From Deltaproteobacteria bacterium (GTDB lineage Bacteria > Myxococcota > UBA796 > SXON01): DNA of 9,451 nucleotides. Position 1 is the first letter of the stretch, and every line of letters starts with the position of its first letter. The notes beneath the pieces are model-generated. The model was not told the DNA's origin. It searched no databases and worked only from the letters and a program-made list of their open reading frames with translations. Below are positions 1-6,439 of the stretch, in pieces. Position numbers and translations under genes: made by a program. The stretch lies in assembly GCA_947483545.1 (NCBI GenBank), contig CANKNP010000204.1, positions 1 to 9,451 of the forward strand, in the 5' to 3' direction.

Positions 1-897
1 CCCCGCGGGCAGGAGCACGAGAATGCCCGCCGCCAGCACCAACCCCGGGTACTTGGTGGACGCCGCCAAGCCAGCCCAGGCCCCCGCTTCATAGGCGCGA
101 AGCGGGCTCGTTTCGGCGGAGGCACGTCGGGCCGCATCCACGCCCAACAGCATGACCAGCAGCAGATAAGGCTCGACGTAGACCGACGGCGCGAACTCCC
201 CGACGGTCGGGAGCATCAGGAACACCGCGGCGGCGGTGGCGCCCCCGGCGCGACTCGCCCCGAGCGAGCGCGAGACCCCGCTGATCATCAGCGCTACGCC
301 CAACGTGACCCAGACGCCGAGCGGCCGCGGGTTCGACACCCCTAGCGTCAGTGCGGCCGCGACGATGCTCTCAAAGGCGAGCGGGAAGCTCGCGAAGATG
401 TTGTCGTCGGGCCGGATGTAGCCGTGCGCCACCGCGAACTGTTGGGGGAGGGCGAGGTGGTAGACCAGCTCGTCGCGGTACCAGGGCGGACCAGCGGCCC
501 GAGCGAGCAGGGCGGCGACCAGCACGGCGATTCCGAGCCACAGAAGGGAATTACGTAGCTCAGCGGGGCCGAACGGCCGCAACGAAAGCAGGCACGAGCC
601 ACCGCCGCCGCCTGCCGAGGCTGGAGGCCTTTTCTCCGACCTCCAGCCTCCAGCCTCCGGCCTCCAGTCTTTCGCTGCCAACAGCGCCCCGGCCGAAAGC
701 CAAATCCAAAGGTAGATCGCGTACATCTGCCCGACGGTCAGCAAGAACATTGCGCCGATCTGTGTCCAGGCGAGGACCAGACCCAAGGCACGGGCGAGGC
801 CGATCTCGTCAACCTCCTTCCGGTGCCACGCCAGGGCCCAAGCCGCCAAGGGAAGCGGCAAGGAGCTTGCGACCACCCAGGCCGCATCGATGTTCAC
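1..897 (-). CDS. Multi-pass membrane glycosyltransferase, GT-C (ArnT/PMT-like), 3' end missing
   Basis: An open frame of 299 codons begins at a GTG (895-897) and runs uninterrupted off the left edge, so only the N-terminal part is present. The translation is strongly hydrophobic. Likely membrane segments lie near residues 5-24, 37-55, 58-75 and 117-132, with more after about 165. A loop at residues 136-151 reads PPWYRDELVYHLALP. The acidic pair D142-E143 just after a membrane segment resembles the first-loop acidic motif of GT-C transferases that use polyprenyl-phosphate sugars (known for the family; inferred here). A linker at 76-112 is proline-, glycine- and arginine-rich and is encoded by short DNA repeats. 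The GTG start overlaps the stop of the upstream GAF gene as GTGA, which suggests translational coupling. Donor and acceptor cannot be deduced. The coding frame is well supported; the specific activity is not. A polytopic protein of unknown function is the alternative. Confidence 0.75.
   Translation of the reverse strand, partial: MNIDAAWVVASSLPLPLAAWALAWHRKEVDEIGLARALGLVLAWTQIGAMFLLTVGQMYAIYLWIWLSAGALLAAKDWRPEAGGWRSEKRPPASAGGGGGSCLLSLRPFGPAELRNSLLWLGIAVLVAALLARAAGPPWYRDELVYHLALPQQFAVAHGYIRPDDNIFASFPLAFESIVAAALTLGVSNPRPLGVWVTLGVALMISGVSRSLGASRAGGATAAAVFLMLPTVGEFAPSVYVEPYLLLVMLLGVDAARRASAETSPLRAYEAGAWAGLAASTKYPGLVLAAGILVLLPAG
618..667. repeat. 7-bp tandem repeats and 12-bp inverted repeat inside a coding region
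   Basis: On the + strand, four consecutive 7-bp units (CCTCCAG, CCTCCAG, CCTCCGG, CCTCCAG) occupy 640-667. A 12-bp sequence at 617-628 (GAGGCTGGAGGC) is the exact reverse complement of 646-657, leaving a 17-bp spacer. The block lies inside the minus-strand glycosyltransferase gene. It encodes part of the hydrophilic linker between membrane segments without breaking the frame. Confidence 0.7.
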
Positions 898-1664
898 CCC
901 TGAACCGGGCCGCTCGCCCCGAGCCTTGTCGCGAGCGCATGGCCGACCCGCTCCAGGAGCGCCATGCTGCCGTCTTCAAAGCCGCCCTTCGCGGTCGCGT
1001 TGATCAGCTCCAGCACGCCAAACACGCGGCGGTCCAACGCTACGGGCACGGCGAGCAGGCTGTGGGTCCGGTACCCGGTGATGTCGTCGATCGCGCGGCA
1101 GAACCGGGAGTCCTCGTAGGGGTCACGGATCGAGAGCGCGGTGATCCGGGTGGCGGCGAACCCCGCGAAGCCGGTGCCCGCCGAGATCGCGATGTCCCGC
1201 AGCTTGTGCGCCTCAGGGCCGAACGCGCCGGCGAAGCCCATCGCGCCGCCGCGCTCAATGAGCAGCACCGCCCCGCTCTCGGCCGGCACGATGGCGACGG
1301 CGGCGTCCAGCGTGCGCTGAATGGCGGCGCTTCGGCTCGACGCGGCGAGGATCGCGGCGACCAGGGGTGCGATCACACGCTCCCGCGCGGTCTCTCCGTC
1401 CTCAGTGTCTTCGGGAGCTGCGAAGATCTCGTTCTCATCCTCCGGGCGCGGGGGCTGCGCTTCAAGCGGCTGCACGATGAACCCCTGGCCGGTCCGCACG
1501 TCGCGGACCAGGATGGTGCCGTTCGGGAGCGCCTCGCAGGCGATGCGATCCATGTTCGCCACGACGCCGAGCCCTTCGAGCCCTTGTCCCAACGCCACCA
1601 GCCAGTTCGACGCCTGGATCTCCAGGCTGCCGAGGGTGCGGGAGCTGACTCTGAATCCGGGCAC
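894..1664 (-). CDS. GAF-domain protein with conserved-looking N-terminal module
   Basis: This 256-residue soluble protein starts at GTG (1662-1664), preceded six bases away by a good Shine-Dalgarno sequence. Residues about 1-70 form a compact module (SLEIQASNWLVALGQGLEGL, then a strand-rich stretch with VRDVRTGQGFIVQPL). An acidic, proline-rich linker follows at about 70-92. Residues about 95-250 fit a GAF fold: a helix with ARERVIAPLVAAIL, a core with GAVLLIERGG, then AISAGTGFAGFAA, a RIDDxTGYxTHSLLAVPV-like segment and VFGVLELIN. GAF domains bind small molecules or mediate regulation; the ligand here cannot be read from sequence. There is no attached kinase, cyclase or DNA-binding domain, so it is probably a stand-alone regulator or partner protein. 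It is translationally coupled (GTGA) to the downstream glycosyltransferase-like gene, which suggests a shared role. Confidence 0.85.
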   Translation of the reverse strand: MPGFRVSSRTLGSLEIQASNWLVALGQGLEGLGVVANMDRIACEALPNGTILVRDVRTGQGFIVQPLEAQPPRPEDENEIFAAPEDTEDGETARERVIAPLVAAILAASSRSAAIQRTLDAAVAIVPAESGAVLLIERGGAMGFAGAFGPEAHKLRDIAISAGTGFAGFAATRITALSIRDPYEDSRFCRAIDDITGYRTHSLLAVPVALDRRVFGVLELINATAKGGFEDGSMALLERVGHALATRLGASGPVQG

Positions 1665-1670
1665 GAAGAT

Positions 1671-1676
1671 CCTTCC
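1671..1676 (-). promoter_or_regulatory. Ribosome binding site of the GAF gene
   Basis: The minus strand reads GGAAGG, followed by six bases and then the GTG at 1664. It is one of the clearest Shine-Dalgarno sequences in the window, and it fixes the GTG as the start although no ATG is available there. Confidence 0.7.
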
Positions 1677-1692
1677 GGCCGGTGCCTATCCC

Positions 1693-1720
1693 GCCGGATC
1701 CCCGCGATCATCGATCCGGC
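1693..1720. promoter_or_regulatory. Perfect inverted repeat, candidate operator
   Basis: GCCGGATC (1693-1700) and GATCCGGC (1713-1720) are exact reverse complements separated by 12 bp, so the half-site centres are 20 bp apart. The dyad sits 29-56 bp upstream of the GAF gene start, in the divergent region between that gene and the UPF0104-like gene. The size and spacing fit a dimeric repressor or activator site. No cognate regulator is encoded in the window, and the dyad could be a chance GC-rich palindrome. Confidence 0.35.
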
Positions 1721-1967
1721 CGCCGATGCGCCCGCTCGGCGCACCTCGCGCGCGGATCGGCGGTCTCTTTGCACCGTTCCTACCGGCGGAATGCGACGGT
1801 TCGTCGAAGACGCCGGGCCCGTCGCCTTCCACCTGTAACGGTGCGGGTTGGGGCCAGCCCGGCTCCAAGTCAAGTCCTTCCGGGGACTTATGGCGGTGTT
1901 GTGTGCCGAGCGCCCGGGCTGGCCCCCCACACCGTTGATGATCGGGCGGAAGGGCATAGACGGGCGC
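1721..1967. other. Rest of the divergent intergenic region
   Basis: Between the GTG starts at 1664 (minus) and 1968 (plus) there are about 300 bp with no convincing gene. Apart from the 8-bp dyad, I see no sigma-70 promoter with good -35 and -10 boxes at proper spacing and no tRNA. It should contain the promoters of both divergent units. If the + strand gene starts further upstream (ATG 1938, or an ATG at 1848), the region is correspondingly shorter. Confidence 0.5.
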
Positions 1968-2960
1968 GTGTCCACCTTGCAGCCCCCGACCGCCCCCGAG
2001 CCCTCTGGCTCTGATTTGATCCAGCGGTCCCGTCGTTGGCTCGCCTGGGGTGTCGCGCTGGCCGCGCTGCTCTATGTGGGGTTCAGCGTCTGGATCGGGC
2101 TCACCGAGGTTCAGGAGGCGCTTCAGCGTTTCCTGTGGCTCTACTACATCCCGGCGATCCTGCTCACGCTGCTCAACTACGCGCTTCGATTCTGGAAATG
2201 GCACTATCTGTTGGGGCGGTTGGGCGTGAAGATCGGCGTGGCCGAGGACGCGCGGATCTTCGGTGCCGGGCTCGCGATGGTGCTCTCCCCGGGCAAGGTC
2301 GGCGAGGTGCTGAAGCCCTGGCTGGTCCGTGAGCGCACGGGCACTCCCCTGACCCACACCATCCCCGCGCTGATCACCGAGCGTCTGACGGACGGCATCG
2401 CACTGCTGGTTTTGGCAGCGATCTCTGTCAGCACCTACGCGGGGGAGCACTCGCAGTACGTGTTCGTGCCCATCGCCCTGACGGCGTTCGGCCTTGCTGT
2501 GTTGGCGAGCCAGACGATCTCGATGGCGATCCTCAACACGCTCGCGAAATTGCCGCTGGTGAACCGCATCGCGGGTCGATTGATCGAGATGTACACAGCG
2601 ATGCGGATCTGCCTGGCGCCAGCGCCGCTGGTGATCACCGTGCTCATGAGCATGGTGGCGTGGGGCGGGGAGTGTGTGGGGTATTGGCTGGTGCTGAGGG
2701 GCTTCGGGGCAGATCCCACGTTGGGGTTGAGCACCTTTTTGTATGCGTTCGCGACGGTGTCCGGTGGGGCTTCCCCGGGGGGGCTCGGCATCGCGGATGG
2801 TGTGTTGGTCGAGCTGCCGCGCAGGCTCGTCGCCGGGCTGGATCCGGGCGCTGCGTTGGGCAGCGCGATGCTGATTCGGCTGGCGACGTTGTGGCTGGGT
2901 GTGGTGATTGGGGCGGTGGCGTTGGTTGGGGTGGGGGTAAAGCGCCCAAACCCCACGTAG
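1968..2960 (+). CDS. UPF0104 / LPG-synthase-TM-type integral membrane protein
   Basis: This is a very hydrophobic protein of about 330 residues with seven or eight membrane segments, the first near residues 25-44. Two features typical of the lysylphosphatidylglycerol-synthase transmembrane (flippase-like) family are visible. One is the SPGKVGEVLKPWLV stretch near residues 107-120. The other is the glycine-rich SGGASPGGLGIADG motif near 265-278. Proteins of this family without a C-terminal aminoacyl transferase domain, as here, are widespread in envelope lipid or glycolipid biology, but most lack an assigned reaction. The start is uncertain. GTG 1968 leaves a short polar leader before the first helix and has GGAAGGG 13 bases upstream. 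ATG 1938 and an ATG at 1848 are in frame but add low-complexity residues. It is transcribed away from the GAF/glycosyltransferase pair and may share its envelope theme. Confidence 0.8.
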   Translation: MSTLQPPTAPEPSGSDLIQRSRRWLAWGVALAALLYVGFSVWIGLTEVQEALQRFLWLYYIPAILLTLLNYALRFWKWHYLLGRLGVKIGVAEDARIFGAGLAMVLSPGKVGEVLKPWLVRERTGTPLTHTIPALITERLTDGIALLVLAAISVSTYAGEHSQYVFVPIALTAFGLAVLASQTISMAILNTLAKLPLVNRIAGRLIEMYTAMRICLAPAPLVITVLMSMVAWGGECVGYWLVLRGFGADPTLGLSTFLYAFATVSGGASPGGLGIADGVLVELPRRLVAGLDPGAALGSAMLIRLATLWLGVVIGAVALVGVGVKRPNPT

Positions 2961-2967
2961 CTGGAAC

Positions 2968-3098
2968 CAGGGCGGAGGCGGGGTACGGGCGACGGGCGAC
3001 GGGCCGGAGACGAGGGGGAAGCCGGGAGCGGAGGGTTCGGCCAGGGGGAAGGGGCACAACGGGGGGAGGCGAACGGGCGGAGGGGCCGGGTCGGGGGG
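2968..3098 (+). repeat. G-run-rich tract with 7-bp tandem repeats
   Basis: The + strand here is almost entirely G-rich. Three 7-bp units (ACGGGCG, ACGGGCG, ACGGGCC) lie at 2985-3005. Runs of three to six G occur at 3044-3048, 3051-3054, 3061-3066, 3075-3077, 3082-3085, 3088-3090 and 3093-3098, separated by short loops, which fits the general pattern for G-quadruplex formation. It directly follows the UPF0104-like gene. Frames across it translate to Arg/Gly/Pro-rich low complexity and are not convincing genes. Confidence 0.6.
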
Positions 3099-3228
3099 CC
3101 ACCAGGGGCAAAGACGACGCCGGCGGCGAACCCCTCGGGGGTGGTGAAGGCCACCAGGGGCAAAGACGACGCCGGTGGCGAACAATTCGGGGGTGGTGAC
3201 GGCGACCAGGGGCAAAGCTGACGCCGAG
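3099..3228. repeat. 52-bp-period tandem repeat, about 2.5 copies
   Basis: Copy 1 (3099-3150) and copy 2 (3151-3202) are each 52 bp and differ at about five positions. A partial third copy begins at 3203 and keeps the repeat's first part (GACCAGGGGCAAAG, GACGCC) before diverging near 3227. In copy 1 the arms CCACC/GGTGG and AGGGG/CCCCT give it hairpin potential. In copy 2 the inner CCCCT arm is altered to CAATT. No convincing gene covers the array. Confidence 0.85.
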
Positions 3229-3392
3229 GGATGTGGGCGCAACGGCGCCACCGATCTCGAAGAGCTTGCGCGCGCTCGGGGAGTTCGGTTGCGCTGGCGT
3301 CCTCGCAGCCGGCGGACCGCGCCCCGGCGATATTGAACGGCCCTCATCCGCCCTCAACCCGCGGCCGAGCCCCCCCCGAATTACCAGCCCCG
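3229..3392. other. Leader region upstream of allantoinase
   Basis: These are the 164 bp between the tandem repeat and the allantoinase ATG. The frame is open and an in-frame ATG exists at 3231, but its translation (Arg, Ser, Pro and Ala rich) does not resemble an allantoinase N-terminus. A small AT-rich island (GATATTGAA, 3329-3337) could be part of a promoter, but I could not pair it with a convincing -35 box. No clear Shine-Dalgarno sequence precedes the ATG at 3393. Confidence 0.4.
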
Positions 3393-4724
3393 ATGCCCAT
3401 CCTCACCGCCCGCCGCGTCCTCATCGACGGAACATTCCAGCCGGCCACCGTCTTTTTCGAGAGCAACATCATCATGTTCCTGAAGGCCCACGGCGATGCC
3501 CAGGTGCTGGACGACGACGTGGTGCTCCTGCCCGCGCTGACGGATGTCCACGTGCATCTGAACGAGCCCGGGCGGACCGAGTGGGAGGGGCTGGCCACTG
3601 GCACGCGGGCGGCGGCCAAAGGCGGGATCACCACGGTGATCGACATGCCGCTCAACTGCATCCCGGTCACGACCACCGTCGCGGCGTTGGAGACGAAAAT
3701 CCGGGCGGCGGAGGCGGTCGCGGGGATCGGCCAACTGTGGACGGACGTGGGTTTCTGGGGGGGCGTGATCCCTGGAAATACCCGGGAGTTGGAGCCCATG
3801 GTGAAGCTTGGCGCCTTGGGGTTCAAGTGTTTCATGTGCCCGTCGGGGATCGACGAATTCCCGCCCGCCAGCGAGCGCGACATGCTCGACGCCATGCGGG
3901 TCCTCGCGCCGTTGGGCGTGACGCTTTTGGTACATGCCGAGCTGGAGTCGGAAGGGCCCGTCGCGGTGGGCGAGGCGTCCTCGTACCTGCGCTATCTCCA
4001 CAGCCGGCCGCGATCCTGGGAGGACGCTGCGATCGCCGCGGTGATCCGAAACGTCCGGGAGACAGGCTGCGCGGCCCACATCGTGCATCTGTCCAGCGCC
4101 TCCGCGTTGCCGATGATCCGCGCCGCCAAGGCCCAGGGTCTACCGCTCACCTGCGAGACCTGCCCGCATTATCTGGTGCTCTGCGCCGAGGAGATCCCCG
4201 ATGGCGCGACCGAATACAAGTGCGCTCCGCCGATTCGGGAGCGAGAGAATCGCGAGGCGTTGTGGGCGGGGCTCGTGGACGGCACGATTGATTTTGTCTC
4301 GTCCGATCACTCGCCGTGTACCCCCGCGTTGAAGCTCAAGGCGTCCGGGGATTTTTCGGCGGCTTGGGGGGGCATCGCCTCCGTGCAGCTTGGGCTCCCG
4401 ATTCTCTGGACCGCCGCCCGGGCGCGGGGGATTCCGCTCGAGACCGTTCATCGTTGGCTCTCGGCCGGGCCCGCGGCGTTTCTGGACAAGCCGCTCCGTC
4501 GCAAGGCCCAGGTTCCCGGCCTCGCGCTGCTTCAGCCGGGCAACCTGATCGCGTTCCGGCCCGACGCCACCAGCACGATTGAAGCCTCGCAATTGCTGTT
4601 CCGTCACCCGCTCACCCCGTACATGGGGAGGAGTGTCACCGGGGTTGTCGAGCAGACCTGGCTTCGGGGGCAGCCCGCGTTGGAGTGGGGGCGGGGGAGG
4701 GTGCTGGGGGGGAGCCAGAATTGA
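3393..4724 (+). CDS. allB: Allantoinase
   Basis: Allantoinase opens the hydantoin ring of (S)-allantoin to give allantoate in the cytoplasm. The 443-residue product has the full set of cyclic amidohydrolase metal ligands. These are H53 and H55 in DVHVHLNEPGRTEWEG, K145 in ALGFKCFM (expected to be carboxylated), H181 in LLVHAE, H232 in AHIVHLSS and D305 in VSSDHSPC. The segments TCETCPHYL and CAPPIRE are also typical, as is a C-terminal HPLTPYMG stretch. Length matches the family (about 450). ATG 3393 is preferred because it directly precedes the first beta strand (MPILTARRVLIDG). Starting at the in-frame ATG at 3231 would add 54 low-complexity residues. The Shine-Dalgarno sequence is weak. 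It lies 227 bp before the rest of the operon, and a strong hairpin overlaps its stop codon. It supplies the substrate for the downstream allantoicase. Confidence 0.95.
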   Translation: MPILTARRVLIDGTFQPATVFFESNIIMFLKAHGDAQVLDDDVVLLPALTDVHVHLNEPGRTEWEGLATGTRAAAKGGITTVIDMPLNCIPVTTTVAALETKIRAAEAVAGIGQLWTDVGFWGGVIPGNTRELEPMVKLGALGFKCFMCPSGIDEFPPASERDMLDAMRVLAPLGVTLLVHAELESEGPVAVGEASSYLRYLHSRPRSWEDAAIAAVIRNVRETGCAAHIVHLSSASALPMIRAAKAQGLPLTCETCPHYLVLCAEEIPDGATEYKCAPPIRERENREALWAGLVDGTIDFVSSDHSPCTPALKLKASGDFSAAWGGIASVQLGLPILWTAARARGIPLETVHRWLSAGPAAFLDKPLRRKAQVPGLALLQPGNLIAFRPDATSTIEASQLLFRHPLTPYMGRSVTGVVEQTWLRGQPALEWGRGRVLGGSQN

Positions 4725-4750
4725 AGGCGGCACGAAGTGCGCGCCTTCAA
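4721..4750 (+). terminator. Strong hairpin overlapping the allB stop
   Basis: TTGAAGGCG (4721-4729) pairs with CGCCTTCAA (4742-4750). Inside, GCAC (4730-4733) pairs with GTGC (4737-4740) around a GAA loop, leaving one bulged G at 4741. This makes a 13-bp stem that includes the allantoinase stop codon (4722-4724). No T-run follows on the + strand, so it may be an attenuating or mRNA-stabilising structure rather than a full intrinsic terminator. Confidence 0.5.
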
Positions 4751-4826
4751 AGCTGGCTCCCGTGTTTGCGTCTCGGGCGGGAACGGCGCGGTAGCGCCGG
4801 ACCCGGCCGAATCGACGCGAACACAA

Positions 4827-4842
4827 GCCCGCAGATGCGGGC
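4827..4842 (+). other. Short GC hairpin in the allB-alc gap
   Basis: GCCCGC (4827-4832) and GCGGGC (4837-4842) pair around the loop AGAT, and the inner A and T could also pair. GTTCTTCG follows, which is slightly T-rich but not a T-tract. It could be a weak terminator or part of a structured leader. Confidence 0.35.
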
Positions 4843-4859
4843 GTTCTTCGCCAACACTG

Positions 4860-4903
4860 GCCGATGCGCCCGGCCCGCGCCCTCGCGGGGCGGGAGAATC
4901 GGC
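4860..4903 (+). promoter_or_regulatory. Long stem-loop in the leader of the alc-uraD operon
   Basis: The outer arms GCCGAT (4860-4865) and ATCGGC (4898-4903) enclose CCCG (4869-4872) pairing with CGGG (4891-4894). At the centre, CCGCG (4875-4879) pairs with CGCGG (4884-4888). The structure ends about 48 bases before the GTG start of the fused allantoicase. It could act as a leader controlling the operon or as part of a terminator-antiterminator pair with the neighbouring hairpins. I do not recognise a known riboswitch class. Confidence 0.4.
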
Positions 4904-4942
4904 GAGGGGATCGGCGGGTTAGCCCTCCCCCGCCCTCCCCCC

Positions 4943-4946
4943 GGAG
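4943..4946 (+). promoter_or_regulatory. Ribosome binding site of the allantoicase fusion
   Basis: GGAG sits five bases before the GTG at 4952 and supports that codon as the start. The longer open frame reaching back to 4685 overlaps the end of allB and the hairpins, and it translates to low-complexity sequence. Confidence 0.6.
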
Positions 4947-4951
4947 CCCCC

Positions 4952-6439
4952 GTGAACACCTCCCCCGCCGGGCTCGCCGGCCTGACCGACCTCGCCTCCG
5001 CCGCCGTCGGCGGAGAAGCCCTGCTTTGCTCCGATGATTTCTTCGCCGGCATGGATCGGCTCGTGGCCCCCGAGCCCGCAGCTTTCGACCCCGAGGCCTA
5101 CACCGACCACGGCAAGCTCATGGACGGCTGGGAGTCGCGCCGCAAGCGGGTTCCAGGCCACGACTGGTGCATCGTGAAGCTGGGGATTCCGGGCAGTGTA
5201 CGTGCGGTGGACATCGACACGGCGTTCTTCCTGGGAAACCACCCGCCGTTCGCGAGCCTGTGGGCGTGCCATTCTCCCGGCGCCACCCCCGAAGACCTGC
5301 GCGATCACACCGACTGGACCTGCATCGTCGCGGAGATGCCGCTCCGGCGCGGATCGTCGAACGTCGGGTTGGCGATCGGCACTGCGACGTGGACGCACCT
5401 GAGGCTCGACATCTACCCAGACGGCGGGGTCGCTCGGCTGCGGGCTTACGGGGTGCCCGAAGCTGCGACCGAAGGCGCGTTCGACCTGATCGGGGCGCAG
5501 AACGGCGGTCGGGCGGTCGCCTGTTCGGACGCCTTCTTTGCCTCGATGGACAACCTCTTGCTCCCCGGGCGCGCGCCCCACATGGGCCATGGCTGGGAGA
5601 CCCGCCGCAGCCGTCCACCGGGCGAGGATTGGATCATCGTACGTTTGGGCCAGCCGGGACGGCTCCATTCTCTGGTCGCGGACACCCACCACTTCAAGGG
5701 CAATTACCCGGACCGTTGCGCTGTGGACGGCATTCTATGGCCCGACGCTCCGCCGCATGCGCTGGTTGGAAATCCGGATTGGGCGCCCGTCACGCCCTCC
5801 ACCAAAATGCGCGCGGATGCTGCGCACGATTTGGAGGTGGTGAATCCCGGGCCGTGGAGCCATTTGCGCCTGCGAATTCTGCCGGACGGCGGGGTCTCGC
5901 GACTGCGGGCGTTCGGAGCGGCGGATTCGAGCAGCGCCCCGGACCCGCTGGCGGATCGCGTCAACCGCGCGGCCCGGGCCGAGCTTCAGCACATTTGCGG
6001 ATCCACCCGCTGGCTGGATCGATTCCTGGCCGCGCGCCCGTTTCGGTCCCGCGCCCACCTTCACGGCGTCGCCGCGGACGTGTGGTGGCACCTGGGCGAT
6101 GGCGATTGGAAGGAGGCGTTCGCCCACCACCCGCCGATTGGCGCGAACGCCGAAACCCTCCGCAGCCGATTTGCCGCCACGGCGAGCCAAAGCGCGACCG
6201 AGCAATCCGGCGTGGCGGGCGCGGACGACGCGACGCTGACCGCCCTCGCCGAGGCCAACGCCGACTACCAGGACCGCTTCGGTTGGGTGTTCCTCGTGTG
6301 CGCGACCGGCAAGACGGCTGCCGAAATGCTCGCGCTGTTGAGGGAGCGACGCCCCAACGAGACCGCTGCCGAGCTGCGCATCGCCGCGGGCGAGCAGGCC
6401 AAGATCACCCGCCTTCGTTTGGACAAACTCGCGCCATGA
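4952..6439 (+). CDS. Allantoicase fused to OHCU decarboxylase
   Basis: This 495-residue protein joins two enzymes. Residues about 12-325 are allantoicase (allantoate to ureidoglycolate plus urea), built from the family's two repeated beta domains. Repeat 1 has SDDFF, MDGWESRRKR, GHDWCIVKLG, DIDTAFFLGN and LDIYPDGGVARLRAYG. Repeat 2 starts near 176 with SDAFF, GWETRRSR, DWIIVRLG, KGNYPDR and ILPDGGVSRLRAFG. Residues about 330-495 match a compact OHCU decarboxylase (OHCU to (S)-allantoin). Visible motifs are DWKEAFAHHPPIG with the expected catalytic H393, SATEQ with E417, and DRFGWVFLVCATGK with R442. Single allantoicases are about 330-350 residues and single decarboxylases about 165, so both parts look complete. 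The fused steps are not consecutive, because allantoinase acts between them. The GTG start has a GGAG at proper spacing. The gene overlaps uraH by ATGA. The domain assignments are strong; activity of both halves is inferred. Confidence 0.92.
   Translation: MNTSPAGLAGLTDLASAAVGGEALLCSDDFFAGMDRLVAPEPAAFDPEAYTDHGKLMDGWESRRKRVPGHDWCIVKLGIPGSVRAVDIDTAFFLGNHPPFASLWACHSPGATPEDLRDHTDWTCIVAEMPLRRGSSNVGLAIGTATWTHLRLDIYPDGGVARLRAYGVPEAATEGAFDLIGAQNGGRAVACSDAFFASMDNLLLPGRAPHMGHGWETRRSRPPGEDWIIVRLGQPGRLHSLVADTHHFKGNYPDRCAVDGILWPDAPPHALVGNPDWAPVTPSTKMRADAAHDLEVVNPGPWSHLRLRILPDGGVSRLRAFGAADSSSAPDPLADRVNRAARAELQHICGSTRWLDRFLAARPFRSRAHLHGVAADVWWHLGDGDWKEAFAHHPPIGANAETLRSRFAATASQSATEQSGVAGADDATLTALAEANADYQDRFGWVFLVCATGKTAAEMLALLRERRPNETAAELRIAAGEQAKITRLRLDKLAP

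Noticed and set aside
351..1838. 495-codon + strand open frame
   Set aside because: It is antisense to the GAF and glycosyltransferase genes. Its translation is Arg/Pro/Ala-rich without domain motifs, as expected for a shadow frame in GC-rich DNA.
3289..3334. TTGCGC and GATATT as -35/-10 of an allB promoter
   Set aside because: The two boxes are about 34 bp apart, far from the usual 16-18 bp, so they cannot be called a promoter.
1686..3347. 553-codon minus strand open frame
   Set aside because: It is antisense to the UPF0104-like gene and runs through the tandem repeats. The product is low-complexity, rich in Arg, His, Gln and Pro. No start context or domain supports it.
3231..3392. N-terminal extension of allantoinase from ATG 3231
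   Set aside because: The extra 54 residues are low-complexity. The family normally begins just before the first beta strand, which matches ATG 3393.
4685..4951. N-terminal extension of the allantoicase fusion
   Set aside because: It would overlap the allB end and three hairpins and encode Arg/Gly/Pro-rich sequence. GTG 4952 has a properly spaced GGAG and leads straight into the allantoicase domain.
5167..6435. Long + strand frame upstream of and continuous with uraH
   Set aside because: The Arg-rich part before 6436 is a frame shadow of the allantoicase fusion. Only the portion from ATG 6436 is a real gene.
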